Below, piece after piece: positions 9,851 through 17,861 of a stretch of 64,000 nt of DNA. Each line of letters begins with the position of its first letter. Within the stretch, counting starts at the first letter, position 1. Below the pieces are notes generated by a model. That model ran no database searches. It saw only the letters and a program-made list of their open reading frames with translations, and was not told where the DNA came from. The position numbers and the translations under genes were made by a program. The stretch is taken from the NCBI GenBank assembly GCA_964548225.1, contig CAZJQP010000015.1:1-64000 (forward strand), read 5' to 3'. This stretch comes from CALMEH01 sp964548225 (GTDB lineage: Bacteria > Acidobacteriota > Blastocatellia > Pyrinomonadales > Pyrinomonadaceae).

Positions 9851-11062
9851 ATGCAAACCAAACAAATCAAAAATCGAATATCCCAAAAATCTTTGAGTTT
9901 GACCGAATCGGTGATTCGTGAGATGTCGCGTGAGGCGGCGAAATATGGCGCGGTGAATTTGGGGCAAGGTTTTCCCGATTTTCCTGCGCCCGAAGCAGTA
10001 AAGCAGAAGGCGATGCAGGCGATTGCGGACGACCATAATCAGTATGCGGTAACTTGGGGCGTGAAATCGTTTCGTGATGCGATTGCGGAGAAATCGAAAT
10101 CTTTTTTGGATTTGGACGTTGACGCAGAAAGCGAAATTACCGTAACTTGCGGCTCGACCGAAGGAATGATTGCGGGAATGTTGGCGTGTATTGATGCGGG
10201 CGAAGAAGTTATTCTTTTCGAGCCGTTTTACGAAAATTACGCGCCGGACGCAATTCTTTCGGACGCAACGCCCGTTCACGTTCCGCTTTATGCAGACGAA
10301 AACGGACATTATTTTTTTGAAAAAGACGAACTCCGTGCCGCTTTTAATGAAAAAACGAAAGCGATAATCATCTGCAATCCGAACAACCCGACGGGCAAAG
10401 TTTTTTCGCGTGAAGAAATGGAATTTATCGCCGAGTTATGCAAAGAATTCGACGCGATTTGCTTCACTGATGAGATTTACGAACACATTATTTATCAAGG
10501 GACGAGGGACGAGGGACGAGAGACGAGAGAACATTTGTGTATGGCGACGCTTGATGGAATGAAGGAGCGAACGATTGTCGTTAATTCGCTCTCGAAAACT
10601 TATTCCGTAACGGGTTGGCGCGTTGGATATGTGATTGCGCCGCCGGATATTACGAATGCGGTTCGCAAAATTCACGATTTTCTGACTGTCGGAGCGGCAA
10701 ATTGTCTGCAACACGCGGGCGCGTTTGCGCTGACGTTGCCGCAAAGTTATTACGACGATTTGCAGAAAGAATATCAGCAAAAACGCGATTTTATCGTGCC
10801 GGTTTTGCAGAATGCGGGTTTCAAATGCGGTTTTCCCGAAGGCGCGTATTATGTGATGACCGATATTTCCGATTTCGGTTTTGAAAACGACATTGAATTT
10901 ACCAAACATCTGATTCGAGAGGTCGGTGTCGCGGTCGTGCCGGGTTCGTCGTTTTATAACGATAAAAAATTAGGCTCGCAAAAGGTCAGATTTTGTTTCT
11001 GCAAGAAGGACGAAACGCTCGAAGCTGCCGCCGAAAGATTACAGAAATTAAAAAGCAGATAA
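9851..11062 (+). CDS. PLP-dependent class I/II aminotransferase
   Basis: 403-residue fold-type I aminotransferase of the methionine/kynurenine/aspartate aminotransferase group. Family marks: NLGQGFPDFPAP near the N-terminus, NPNNPTGKVFSREE, TDEIYEHIIY, the PLP lysine in NSLSKTYSVTGWRVGY and the C-terminal VRFCFCKKDE. The ATG at 9851 is used; a TTG lies one codon before. A 7-bp tandem repeat (10499-10526) encodes an unusual GTRDEGRETRE insertion after the conserved IYEH segment. The substrate cannot be read from sequence. It could serve the beta-alanine step of pyrimidine breakdown, but that is speculation. The 5' end exists in a second, decayed copy at 8696. Confidence 0.92.
   Translation: MQTKQIKNRISQKSLSLTESVIREMSREAAKYGAVNLGQGFPDFPAPEAVKQKAMQAIADDHNQYAVTWGVKSFRDAIAEKSKSFLDLDVDAESEITVTCGSTEGMIAGMLACIDAGEEVILFEPFYENYAPDAILSDATPVHVPLYADENGHYFFEKDELRAAFNEKTKAIIICNPNNPTGKVFSREEMEFIAELCKEFDAICFTDEIYEHIIYQGTRDEGRETREHLCMATLDGMKERTIVVNSLSKTYSVTGWRVGYVIAPPDITNAVRKIHDFLTVGAANCLQHAGAFALTLPQSYYDDLQKEYQQKRDFIVPVLQNAGFKCGFPEGAYYVMTDISDFGFENDIEFTKHLIREVGVAVVPGSSFYNDKKLGSQKVRFCFCKKDETLEAAAERLQKLKSR
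10499..10532 (+). repeat. In-gene heptamer repeat (GGGACGA)x4
   Basis: Three exact GGGACGA heptamers followed by GAGACGA and a partial GAGAAC inside the aminotransferase gene. The reading frame stays open and codes for arginine, glutamate and glycine in a probable surface loop. Confidence 0.85.
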
Positions 11063-11194
11063 CTGAAGTATTATTGAATTAAACCAACCTTTGCGCGGAA
11101 AAAAAGCGTCTTTGCTTGCGCTGTAAATTGGGATATTTTGCAAAAACCCCGAAAACATTAGATTTTGTAGCAATTATTTGATTTTCCAGAACTT

Positions 11195-11405
11195 CGGATT
11201 TAAATTCCAGAGCTTTGGAATTTAAATCCAGAGCTTTGGAATTTAAATCCGAAGGCTTGGAATTTAAATCCGAAGGTTCGGAATTTAAATCCGAAGGTTC
11301 GGAATTTAAATCCGAAGGTTCGGAATTTAAATCCGAAGGCTTGGAAACTCTTTCCGAAGGCTTGGAATTTAAATCCAGAGCTTTGGAATTTAAATCCAAA
11401 GCAAA
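11195..11405. repeat. 21-bp tandem repeat tract A
   Basis: About ten contiguous degenerate 21-bp units between the convergent aminotransferase and peroxiredoxin genes. From 11217 the units start with GGAATTTAAATCC and end with GAAGGTTC, GAAGGCTT or AGAGCTTT. All are exactly 21 bp, so they keep phase. The core is near-palindromic, and the first unit (from about 11195) carries it in inverted orientation (GGATTTAAATTCC). Both strands read as heptapeptide repeats (EFKSEGS; DLNSKPS), but no ribosome-binding site or conserved protein supports coding. Confidence 0.92.
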
Positions 11406-11447
11406 AGAAACGGTTTCCAAAGTCTCGGAAACCGTTTCTTTTGCTTT
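11398..11447. terminator. Bidirectional terminator between convergent genes
   Basis: Perfect 21-bp inverted repeat (arms 11398-11418 and 11427-11447) with an 8-nt loop. A-rich and T-rich ends on both strands allow it to end both the aminotransferase and the peroxiredoxin transcripts. The left arm continues directly from the 21-bp repeat tract and has the same length as its unit. Confidence 0.85.
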
Positions 11448-11458
11448 TGCATTAAATT

Positions 11459-12112
11459 TTACGCGCTTTCTCCCTTTGCTTTATTCGGTTGCGGCGTGAT
11501 TCTCAGGTATGGTTTAACTTCTTTCCAACCGGCAGGGAATTTTTCTTTCGCCTGTTCGTTCGTAACGGCGGGAACAATGATGCAATCGTCGCCGTCTTTC
11601 CAATTAACGGGCGTTGCCACGCTGTATTGTGCCGTTAATTGAAGCGAATCAATAACACGCAAGATTTCATCGAAATTTCTGCCCGTGCTTGCCGGATAAG
11701 TTATCATCAGTTTGACCTTTTTGTCGGGTCCGATGACATAAACCGAACGCACCGTAAAAGTATCCGAAGCGTTCGGATGAATCATATCGTAAAGGTCGGA
11801 AACTTTTTTGTCCGCGTCGGCAATCATCGGAAAATTGACCGCTGCGCCTTGCGTTTCTTCGATGTCTTTCGCCCAACCTTCGTGCGAGCCGAGCGGGTCA
11901 ACGCTTAAACCCATAATTTTCACATTTCTTTTATCAAATTCGGGTTTCAAACGCGCCGCCATTCCCAATTCCGTTGTGCAAACCGGCGTATAGTCTTTCG
12001 GATGCGAAAACAAAACGCCCCAACTGTCGCCCAAATAATCATAAAAATTTATTTCGCCCTGTGTCGTCTGCGCCGTAAAATCCGGTGCATCGTCGCCTAA
12101 TCGTATTGCCAT
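11459..12112 (-). CDS. Peroxiredoxin, 1-Cys (Prx6) type
   Basis: 217-residue thiol peroxidase that reduces hydrogen peroxide and organic hydroperoxides in the cytosol. The peroxidatic cysteine lies in DYTPVCTTE at about residue 45. The length and the long C-terminal domain (ATPVNWKDGDDCIIVPAV, then PYLRITPQP) match the Prx6/1-Cys group rather than AhpC. It ends 12 bp from the bidirectional hairpin and stands alone as a transcription unit. Confidence 0.95.
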   Translation of the reverse strand: MAIRLGDDAPDFTAQTTQGEINFYDYLGDSWGVLFSHPKDYTPVCTTELGMAARLKPEFDKRNVKIMGLSVDPLGSHEGWAKDIEETQGAAVNFPMIADADKKVSDLYDMIHPNASDTFTVRSVYVIGPDKKVKLMITYPASTGRNFDEILRVIDSLQLTAQYSVATPVNWKDGDDCIIVPAVTNEQAKEKFPAGWKEVKPYLRITPQPNKAKGESA

Positions 12113-12283
12113 TTTTTTACTCCTTTTTACTTAAAATTCTATCATCAACCGTTTCTTAAAGATTAAGCTAATCTTATGTTTTTCAATTTGGTTTTTCAAG
12201 TGAATATTATTTTGAGTATTAATAGCAAAAGCAGAATTAATGTCCGGTAAGAATCAGAAGCCCGCACTAAATTTACGACAATT

Positions 12284-12871
12284 TTATTGCTTTTTACTTT
12301 TATTGTTTGCGTCTTTGGCGAGTTGAATGGCTTGAGAACTCAGGTCGCCGGCTTCCTTCATAATTTTCATAAAAATTTCTTCGCGGCGTTCAAATTCTTC
12401 GCTGACGATTTTTTTTTGGTCGGCGTTGTTCGGGTCGTATTTGTCGTATAAAAGCATCGCAAGCTGGCGGCGTTCTTCATAGGCTTCGGCATATTTCAGC
12501 AAACTGCGCGATTTCAAACTTAGATATTTCCTGAAATCATCGTTGATATTCAAACCTTGCGCCTCATCTAATTTTCCCCACGCCTCTTGTCCGAGCTTTG
12601 TGCCGCGCCCGATTTCATTAATAAGCTGTTCAGAGATTTTTTTGACTTCGGTCGTGTTTTTCGCTCCCAAAGCAGATTTCAAATCTTCCAGACGTGATTC
12701 GTTTTCCTTGAGAATTTGCTTAATTTCACGGAGTTTTCCATTTGCTTCGGCAACAAGTTCAACAGCTTTTTCGGATTCATCGGACGAAAAAATCCCCGGC
12801 TCATCGGCTTTTTTCGAGCAAGCCGAAAGCAAAGCCGCCAGAAATAAAATTATGATGAAAGTTTTCCGCAT
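12284..12871 (-). CDS. Predicted lipoprotein, coiled coil
   Basis: 195-residue secreted protein with a lipoprotein signal (MRKTFIIILFLAALLSAC, lipobox LSAC, so Cys18 would be lipidated). The rest is strongly helical and charged, with a likely coiled coil over about residues 35-100 (VELVAEANGKLREIKQILKE). No family recognised. Its start is 3 bp after the stop of the upstream membrane protein gene, so the two are probably co-transcribed. Confidence 0.8.
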   Translation of the reverse strand: MRKTFIIILFLAALLSACSKKADEPGIFSSDESEKAVELVAEANGKLREIKQILKENESRLEDLKSALGAKNTTEVKKISEQLINEIGRGTKLGQEAWGKLDEAQGLNINDDFRKYLSLKSRSLLKYAEAYEERRQLAMLLYDKYDPNNADQKKIVSEEFERREEIFMKIMKEAGDLSSQAIQLAKDANNKSKKQ

Positions 12872-12874
12872 AAT

Positions 12875-13927
12875 TTAATCAATCACGCGCAGTTTTTCGT
12901 TAGATTTTCTGCGCCAAATAAAACCGTCAAGAACATAATGCGTCAATTGCGGCAAAGCAAGCAACGGCACAAGAAACATTTTCCACCGACCGATTTCCCA
13001 GTTTCCCCCAAATAACCAATTTTTCTCGTGCCACACGCCGCGGTGCCAAAAAAGTTCTTCAACATAAGCCAAAACCCAAAGTGTCGCCAGAAAAACAAAC
13101 CAATTCGACGTAAGTTTTTTATAAAAAGGCGCAGCCGTTTCGCGCCGCGATTTCGCATAGAAATAAATCAAAGCGAAATACGGAACGCCGTGAATAATCA
13201 CGTTTGTAACCGTAAAAGCATAGTCGGAATTAAAAAAAACAATCCCGATATACCAGCAAATTGCAGTTGTAGCAACGACAATATCTTTGCCGAGATTCAA
13301 AAAACCTTTCGCAAAATAAAGGTAAATTGATTTACCGAAATACACAATCAAAGCCAAAACATAAACCGGAAACAAGACAGTTTCGACGATTTGCGGCAGA
13401 TTAAAAAAATCATCTTTCACGAACCATTCAAAATTTCGCGGCAAAGATGTCATCCAAAACGCCAACGGATAAACGGTGGCAAGATAAACGGCGATTGCAT
13501 CAATCCACCAAGTCAGATTTGAAGTTTCATTCAATTTCCGCCGATAAAGCGCAACCCAACCATATTGCTGACGCACAAAATGAAACACCGCAAGCAAAGC
13601 CAAAGCCTTCCAAAAAACCAATTCGCCCTCAGAATAAAGCGCAATGCCAACCAAATAACCGAAAATCGGCACTAAACTATAAAGCCAAACGCGCCGCTTA
13701 AATTCTTCAACATCAAAATAAACCCGAAAACTCGTTGACCAAACGTGAGCAATATCAATCAACAAAACCGCCGTAACCCAAGTCCAATCCGGCGATTCAT
13801 CATTCAAAATCCCAATCTGCCAACCAATTACCAACAAAAGCAAAGACAAAACCGCGCTGCCGAGAAAAACCGACAAATCAACCTCACGGGAAAAAAGCCA
13901 ATAATTTTGTTTGGTTGCAATTTCCAC
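12875..13927 (-). CDS. Multi-span membrane protein, unknown function
   Basis: About 350 residues with eight or nine predicted membrane helices. Histidines recur inside or next to helices (LIDIAHVWST, LLAVFHFVRQQYGW, VIIHGVPYFAL, LPQLTHYVLDGFIWRRK), a layout like membrane-bound metal oxygenases or hydroxylases, but no family could be named. The GTG at 13927 was chosen because the frame otherwise starts with TTG at 13960 inside the preceding nuclease gene. Neither start has a clear ribosome-binding site. It is likely in an operon with the downstream lipoprotein. Confidence 0.7.
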   Translation of the reverse strand: MEIATKQNYWLFSREVDLSVFLGSAVLSLLLLVIGWQIGILNDESPDWTWVTAVLLIDIAHVWSTSFRVYFDVEEFKRRVWLYSLVPIFGYLVGIALYSEGELVFWKALALLAVFHFVRQQYGWVALYRRKLNETSNLTWWIDAIAVYLATVYPLAFWMTSLPRNFEWFVKDDFFNLPQIVETVLFPVYVLALIVYFGKSIYLYFAKGFLNLGKDIVVATTAICWYIGIVFFNSDYAFTVTNVIIHGVPYFALIYFYAKSRRETAAPFYKKLTSNWFVFLATLWVLAYVEELFWHRGVWHEKNWLFGGNWEIGRWKMFLVPLLALPQLTHYVLDGFIWRRKSNEKLRVID

Positions 13928-13937
13928 TAAAAATAAT

Positions 13938-14447
13938 TTAAGCCAATGTCCACTCAACAATCAAAAAAGATTCGCTGTTTAATCCAAAATTTAAGGCACA
14001 TTCTAAAAATTTAACCTGCGTTTCTCTAATCTTGTCTTTCGATTGTTGCTTCGATTCTATAAATAAATTCTTTTCGTCTTTCCAACAAAAAATGTCCCAA
14101 CAACCTTTTTTAGAGCCGAGATTTTTGTAAATTTTGTTCAAAAGCATTTCTTTTTCAGAAGGCAATTCGACTCCGTTTTTGTTAATCCAGTCGGTTCGAT
14201 ATTTTTTGCTGAAAGTATCAACCCAAACACCTTCCCAACTGTCGTTTTGAAAAATGCGAAGAATTGCGAATTCAGCAAAAGAAGTCTTGCCTTCATCATC
14301 AATAACAGTTTTTCTGTAGTTATCTTCAAGCGGTTCGCCAAGCCATTTTTCAAAGCGAATGTTTGCTTTCGGTATTTTTACAAGTTCATTCGCCGAGAGA
14401 TTAAAACTTGTTTCAGAAGTTGGAATTAATTCTTTCGGATAAATCAT
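13938..14447 (-). CDS. Putative PD-(D/E)XK nuclease
   Basis: 169-residue protein with a possible nuclease core: D118 in CWDIFCWKDEKN followed by E131-S-K133 in LFIESKQQ, then a helix (RETQVKFLECAL). The spacing fits VRR-NUC or other PD-(D/E)XK folds. No modification enzyme or other partner is adjacent. Codon use is A/T-rich relative to flanking genes, which suggests that it was acquired. The assignment rests on the short motif only and could be wrong. Confidence 0.55.
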   Translation of the reverse strand: MIYPKELIPTSETSFNLSANELVKIPKANIRFEKWLGEPLEDNYRKTVIDDEGKTSFAEFAILRIFQNDSWEGVWVDTFSKKYRTDWINKNGVELPSEKEMLLNKIYKNLGSKKGCWDIFCWKDEKNLFIESKQQSKDKIRETQVKFLECALNFGLNSESFLIVEWTLA

Positions 14448-14513
14448 TGTCTAATCTCGCTTAAGAATGTATGATTATTTTACATCACGGAAGTAGCGAA
14501 AGTTCTTCCGTCC

Positions 14514-14543
14514 CCCCGCAGTTACGATTGCGGGGCCTTTTTA
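14514..14543. terminator. GC-rich hairpin at end of oxidoreductase gene
   Basis: 7-bp perfect stem (CCCCGCA at 14514-14520 and TGCGGGG at 14529-14535) with an 8-nt loop, 5 bp past the stop codon of the minus-strand oxidoreductase. The T run lies on the plus strand, so it may act more as an RNA 3'-end hairpin than as a classical terminator for the minus-strand gene. Confidence 0.5.
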
Positions 14544-16145
14544 TTTCTGCAAAATCTCATTCGCCGCACGGATTCCGTGATAAAACGCTTCTTCAAAAAG
14601 TGCGATTCCGCTTAGATCGGAGTGCGCGAAATGGATATTTCTAAACGGTTTTTGCGCTTCATCGCGGGCGTTTGACCACATAAAATTCGGGCGCGGCGAA
14701 ATCATTGCATGTCCCCAGCGCATAACGTCAATTTTTTCCGTCAATTCTCGAATATTCGGATGTGCGCGTGATAAATCCGTTAAAACGATGTCGGCTAATT
14801 CTTGATGATTTAAGCCGAAAAGTTTGGCGCGGGCGTTTTCTTCGTGGCACATCGGATAATAATATGTGAAAACCGCCGCGCCGTAATCCAAGCCTTTTTG
14901 ATGCGTCGAATTGACGTAACCGAGCGACGGACTTTCATACAAAACATTGTCCCACGCGAGCGGAAAATCTTTCGGAAATCGCGGTTTCGGACGATCTTTT
15001 AAAAACAAATTCGCTACGAACCAAGCATTATGTTCAAATTCTTTGACGAAATTCGGCGGATTCATTTTGAAATCACGAATCAAATATCTCGCCGTGAAAA
15101 TCGGCGCGGCAAAAATAGCTTTTTCGGCGTGAATTCCGCGAACTTCTTTTGTCTCCGTGTTTAGATAAATTACATCAACACCTTTTTCGTTTGGAATTAT
15201 TTCGATAACAACGGTTTTCAAACGAGTTTTCTCTTTAATTTTTTCGTGCAAAAAATTGATAAATTTGCCGTTGCCTTCGGGAAATGTAATAAAAGGTTGC
15301 GACTCTTCGCCTGATTTGCGGACACGCGAACAAAAATAAAAAAGTCCCGCCCAAGCCGAAGTCTGGTCTAATTTTAAACCGTAATCGTCGCGGCAAGCGT
15401 AATCGCAATACCAAAATAAACGCTCGGAAGTAAAACCTTTTTGCCGCAACCATTCGCCGAAAGAAATTTTATCGAGCGCGGTTGCTTCGACATCGTTTGA
15501 ACAATTTGCAACGGGCAAAACGAAAGCGCGTTTTCCTTTAGAGTCGCGCCAATTTACCCAAAAATCAACTTCTTTCTGAAATGCTTTTAACTGATTTTTG
15601 TCATCTTCGCTTTCGCCGACGTGCAGATACAAACCTTCATACCAACGACCTTTGTAAAAAACTCTCTCTTCCGGTTCACGGCATAAAAACTGTTCTTTGA
15701 CGATAAGTTCGCCGTCCGATTTTTTGCCTTCGGTCAGACTCATTTCGTCCAAAAGCGCAATCAAATCAGTATTTTCCTGAAACGGAACGGGCAAATAATG
15801 TGCGCCCCAAGGATAAGAAATAATGTTTGATTCGCCACTCTGCGCCGTGCCGCCGATTTTGTCTTCGAGTTCCAAAAGGACGAAATCATTAAAATCAATT
15901 TTCTTAAATTTCCAAGCCGCGCTAAGTCCCGCCGCGCCGCCGCCGATGATGACAACTTTCACCGTTTCCCAATTATTTTCAGGAACTTGCGGCTGCCGAT
16001 TTTCGCGCAAAATATGCCCGACATCAACATTTGCACCGACAATTTCGCCCGCAACCGCCGTATTTGCAGAATTCGATTTACACGCCGAAAGCGCAAACGG
16101 CAATCCGAGAAAAGAAGCTAAAATTTCGCGTCGTGTGAATTTCAT
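14541..16145 (-). CDS. FAD-dependent oxidoreductase, exported
   Basis: 534-residue flavoprotein of the amine-oxidase/phytoene-desaturase type. The N-terminus has two arginines and a hydrophobic stretch (MKFTRREILASFLGLPFALSAC), which can be read as a Tat-like signal with a lipobox. The dinucleotide-binding fold follows at about residue 64 (VVIIGGGAAGLSAAWKF) with the acidic residue at the end of strand 2 (LLELEDKIGGTAQSG). The C-terminal FAD segment is HFAHSDLSGIALFEEAFYHG. The substrate is unknown. Its start directly abuts the stop of the upstream gene (16146), so they form an operon. Confidence 0.85.
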   Translation of the reverse strand: MKFTRREILASFLGLPFALSACKSNSANTAVAGEIVGANVDVGHILRENRQPQVPENNWETVKVVIIGGGAAGLSAAWKFKKIDFNDFVLLELEDKIGGTAQSGESNIISYPWGAHYLPVPFQENTDLIALLDEMSLTEGKKSDGELIVKEQFLCREPEERVFYKGRWYEGLYLHVGESEDDKNQLKAFQKEVDFWVNWRDSKGKRAFVLPVANCSNDVEATALDKISFGEWLRQKGFTSERLFWYCDYACRDDYGLKLDQTSAWAGLFYFCSRVRKSGEESQPFITFPEGNGKFINFLHEKIKEKTRLKTVVIEIIPNEKGVDVIYLNTETKEVRGIHAEKAIFAAPIFTARYLIRDFKMNPPNFVKEFEHNAWFVANLFLKDRPKPRFPKDFPLAWDNVLYESPSLGYVNSTHQKGLDYGAAVFTYYYPMCHEENARAKLFGLNHQELADIVLTDLSRAHPNIRELTEKIDVMRWGHAMISPRPNFMWSNARDEAQKPFRNIHFAHSDLSGIALFEEAFYHGIRAANEILQK

Positions 16146-17135
16146 TTATTCGATAACAATGACTTCAATAGTGTTTTTTGTTCCAACGGCAAAACGCTTG
16201 TTTTTTCGGTCAATCGCAATTTTGGAAAGATTGTCGGTGTGCCAAATAATACTGCTGTTTCTTTTGTCTGTTGAAATATCAGACCATTTGCAAACCAATT
16301 CGCCTGAACCTAAATCGAAAATTTTCGGATATTCATAAAATCCGACTGCGAAATTTTCATTTAACGGCATCAAAAGTCCGGTCGGCTCATCAATTTTGAC
16401 TTGGCTTATTGTAATTTGCTTTTCTAAATCATAAACTGCGATTGATATTTCTTCGCTTGCATCTTCATTTTCGGAATTTCCGGTTCCGCTTAATAGAAGT
16501 CTTTTATCATCAATAAAAGTTGCGTTATTTATCTCCCATAAATTTATGTTTTTAAAGTTTTCGTCCCGAAACGGAATAAAAACCCGTGGATTTGAAACAC
16601 CTTCGGATAAATCGTAAAGCTCAAACGCATCAAGCGGATGCCAAATCCAACCCGCGCTTAAAATCATTTTTTGATTAGGACTCGTTTGAAGTCTGGATTG
16701 AAAAAAATCGCGTTGCGGTCGTTCTTTTTCAGTAAGCCGAATTCCTGTTTCAACGTCTTCAATTTCGATGACATTATATTCATCAGGACAATGTGCAATG
16801 CAAATTTTTTCGTCAATATTCAGAAATGTTATCGGATATTCAAAGGCTTCGGCACAGTAATAACTTCGATTGATTTCTCTTAAAATATTTCCTTGTTTTA
16901 AGAGAATACCTTTTGTTCCGAGTGTTTGATAAATTACGGAATATTCACCGTCATCGGTGGCAACAGCATTATCAAAAAGACTGCCCAAAGAAACTTTTAT
17001 ATCGGTTTTAGTTCCATCTAAACGAAATGTTTGCAACCCACCGGCATAATCAACTAAATAATCATCTATCCAACAAAGTGAGCGAAGTTGGTTTTCATAA
17101 TCGAGAGGAATCGAATATCTTGCTTTTTCATTCAT
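16146..17135 (-). CDS. Hypothetical protein, probable beta-propeller
   Basis: 329-residue protein without signal peptide. Repeated strands of about 40-50 residues (LCWIDDYLVDYAGG, IILSAGWIWHP-like blocks, KRLLLSGTGNSEN, KIAIDRKNKRFAVGTKN) suggest a WD40-like propeller. No catalytic motif is visible. It abuts the FAD oxidoreductase gene with no gap. The function is unknown. Confidence 0.7.
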   Translation of the reverse strand: MNEKARYSIPLDYENQLRSLCWIDDYLVDYAGGLQTFRLDGTKTDIKVSLGSLFDNAVATDDGEYSVIYQTLGTKGILLKQGNILREINRSYYCAEAFEYPITFLNIDEKICIAHCPDEYNVIEIEDVETGIRLTEKERPQRDFFQSRLQTSPNQKMILSAGWIWHPLDAFELYDLSEGVSNPRVFIPFRDENFKNINLWEINNATFIDDKRLLLSGTGNSENEDASEEISIAVYDLEKQITISQVKIDEPTGLLMPLNENFAVGFYEYPKIFDLGSGELVCKWSDISTDKRNSSIIWHTDNLSKIAIDRKNKRFAVGTKNTIEVIVIE

Positions 17136-17154
17136 AAAATTTCTGCCTAAATCT

Positions 17155-17601
17155 TTATAATTCGAGATCGTCGAGGAGAAGAATTTGTAGTTCGGTAACG
17201 CGCTTTAAACCATTATCATTGCACAAAAAAGCATTGCAACCGTTTTTCAAAGCCGTAGCAATTTGCAAAGCGTCAGGCGTTCGCAGATTATATTTGGCGC
17301 GAAGTTCGGCGGCTCGTTCAGCGATTGAAGGAGTTAAAGGAAAAAGTTGAAAATTCGCGCCATTAAAAAGCAAGTCGCGGTAATCGGCGGCAAGTATTTG
17401 ATTGTTTTGTCGAAGCGGCTGAACCAAAACTTCGGTTAATGTGATAACAGAACTGCAAGCCGTGAAATCATTAGCGGTAAGACGCTTAAAAATATCGCGC
17501 ATCAAATCAACGTAGAGCGGATTTTGTTCGACAAAATAAATAAATGGAGAAGTATCAAGACCTAGAAAACCAACTCCCTGCAAAGCAACGTCTAATTTCA
17601 T
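17155..17601 (-). CDS. PIN-domain toxin (VapC-like)
   Basis: 148-residue PIN-domain ribonuclease. The acidic residues of the PIN site are visible: GLDTSPFIYF near the N-terminus, TLTEVLVQP in the middle, then RTPDALQIATAL and LCNDNGLKRV. The ATG at 17601 overlaps the antitoxin stop (ATGA), so this start is preferred over one six codons upstream. It forms a toxin-antitoxin pair with the upstream gene. Confidence 0.88.
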   Translation of the reverse strand: MKLDVALQGVGFLGLDTSPFIYFVEQNPLYVDLMRDIFKRLTANDFTACSSVITLTEVLVQPLRQNNQILAADYRDLLFNGANFQLFPLTPSIAERAAELRAKYNLRTPDALQIATALKNGCNAFLCNDNGLKRVTELQILLLDDLEL

Positions 17602-17825
17602 CACGGGCGATGCTCCCATTCATCTCTCAATTCATTGATGTATTCTTGCGCGTCAATTCCTTCCCAAATTTCTTTTCCTAAGCCTTCTAACTCTAACAAA
17701 CTTCGTTTCGGTTTTTCGGTTTCGTTTTCGGCTAAATCGTTTGAAACTTTCGCAATCAAACGCAGTTTTTCATTGCTTGGTAAAGGTTTGATATATTGCT
17801 GATAAATTTCTTCGACAGTCTGCAT
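17601..17825 (-). CDS. Antitoxin of VapBC-type pair
   Basis: 74-residue acidic protein (MQTVEEIYQQYIKPLPSNEK, ending LRDEWEHRP) directly upstream of and overlapping the PIN toxin gene by the ATGA arrangement. The C-terminus is the likely toxin-binding region. A GGAGAA ribosome-binding site precedes the ATG. Function is inferred from size, order and coupling. Confidence 0.8.
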   Translation of the reverse strand: MQTVEEIYQQYIKPLPSNEKLRLIAKVSNDLAENETEKPKRSLLELEGLGKEIWEGIDAQEYINELRDEWEHRP

Positions 17826-17861
17826 AATTTATTCTCCTATTACGATAAATTTTACAACAAA

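Noticed and set aside
11215..11499. Heptapeptide-repeat protein (EFKSEGS) on the plus strand and a matching frame on the minus strand
   Set aside because: The open frames follow from a repeat unit divisible by three. There is no ribosome-binding site, both strands are open, and the plus-strand frame runs into the terminator and the peroxiredoxin gene.
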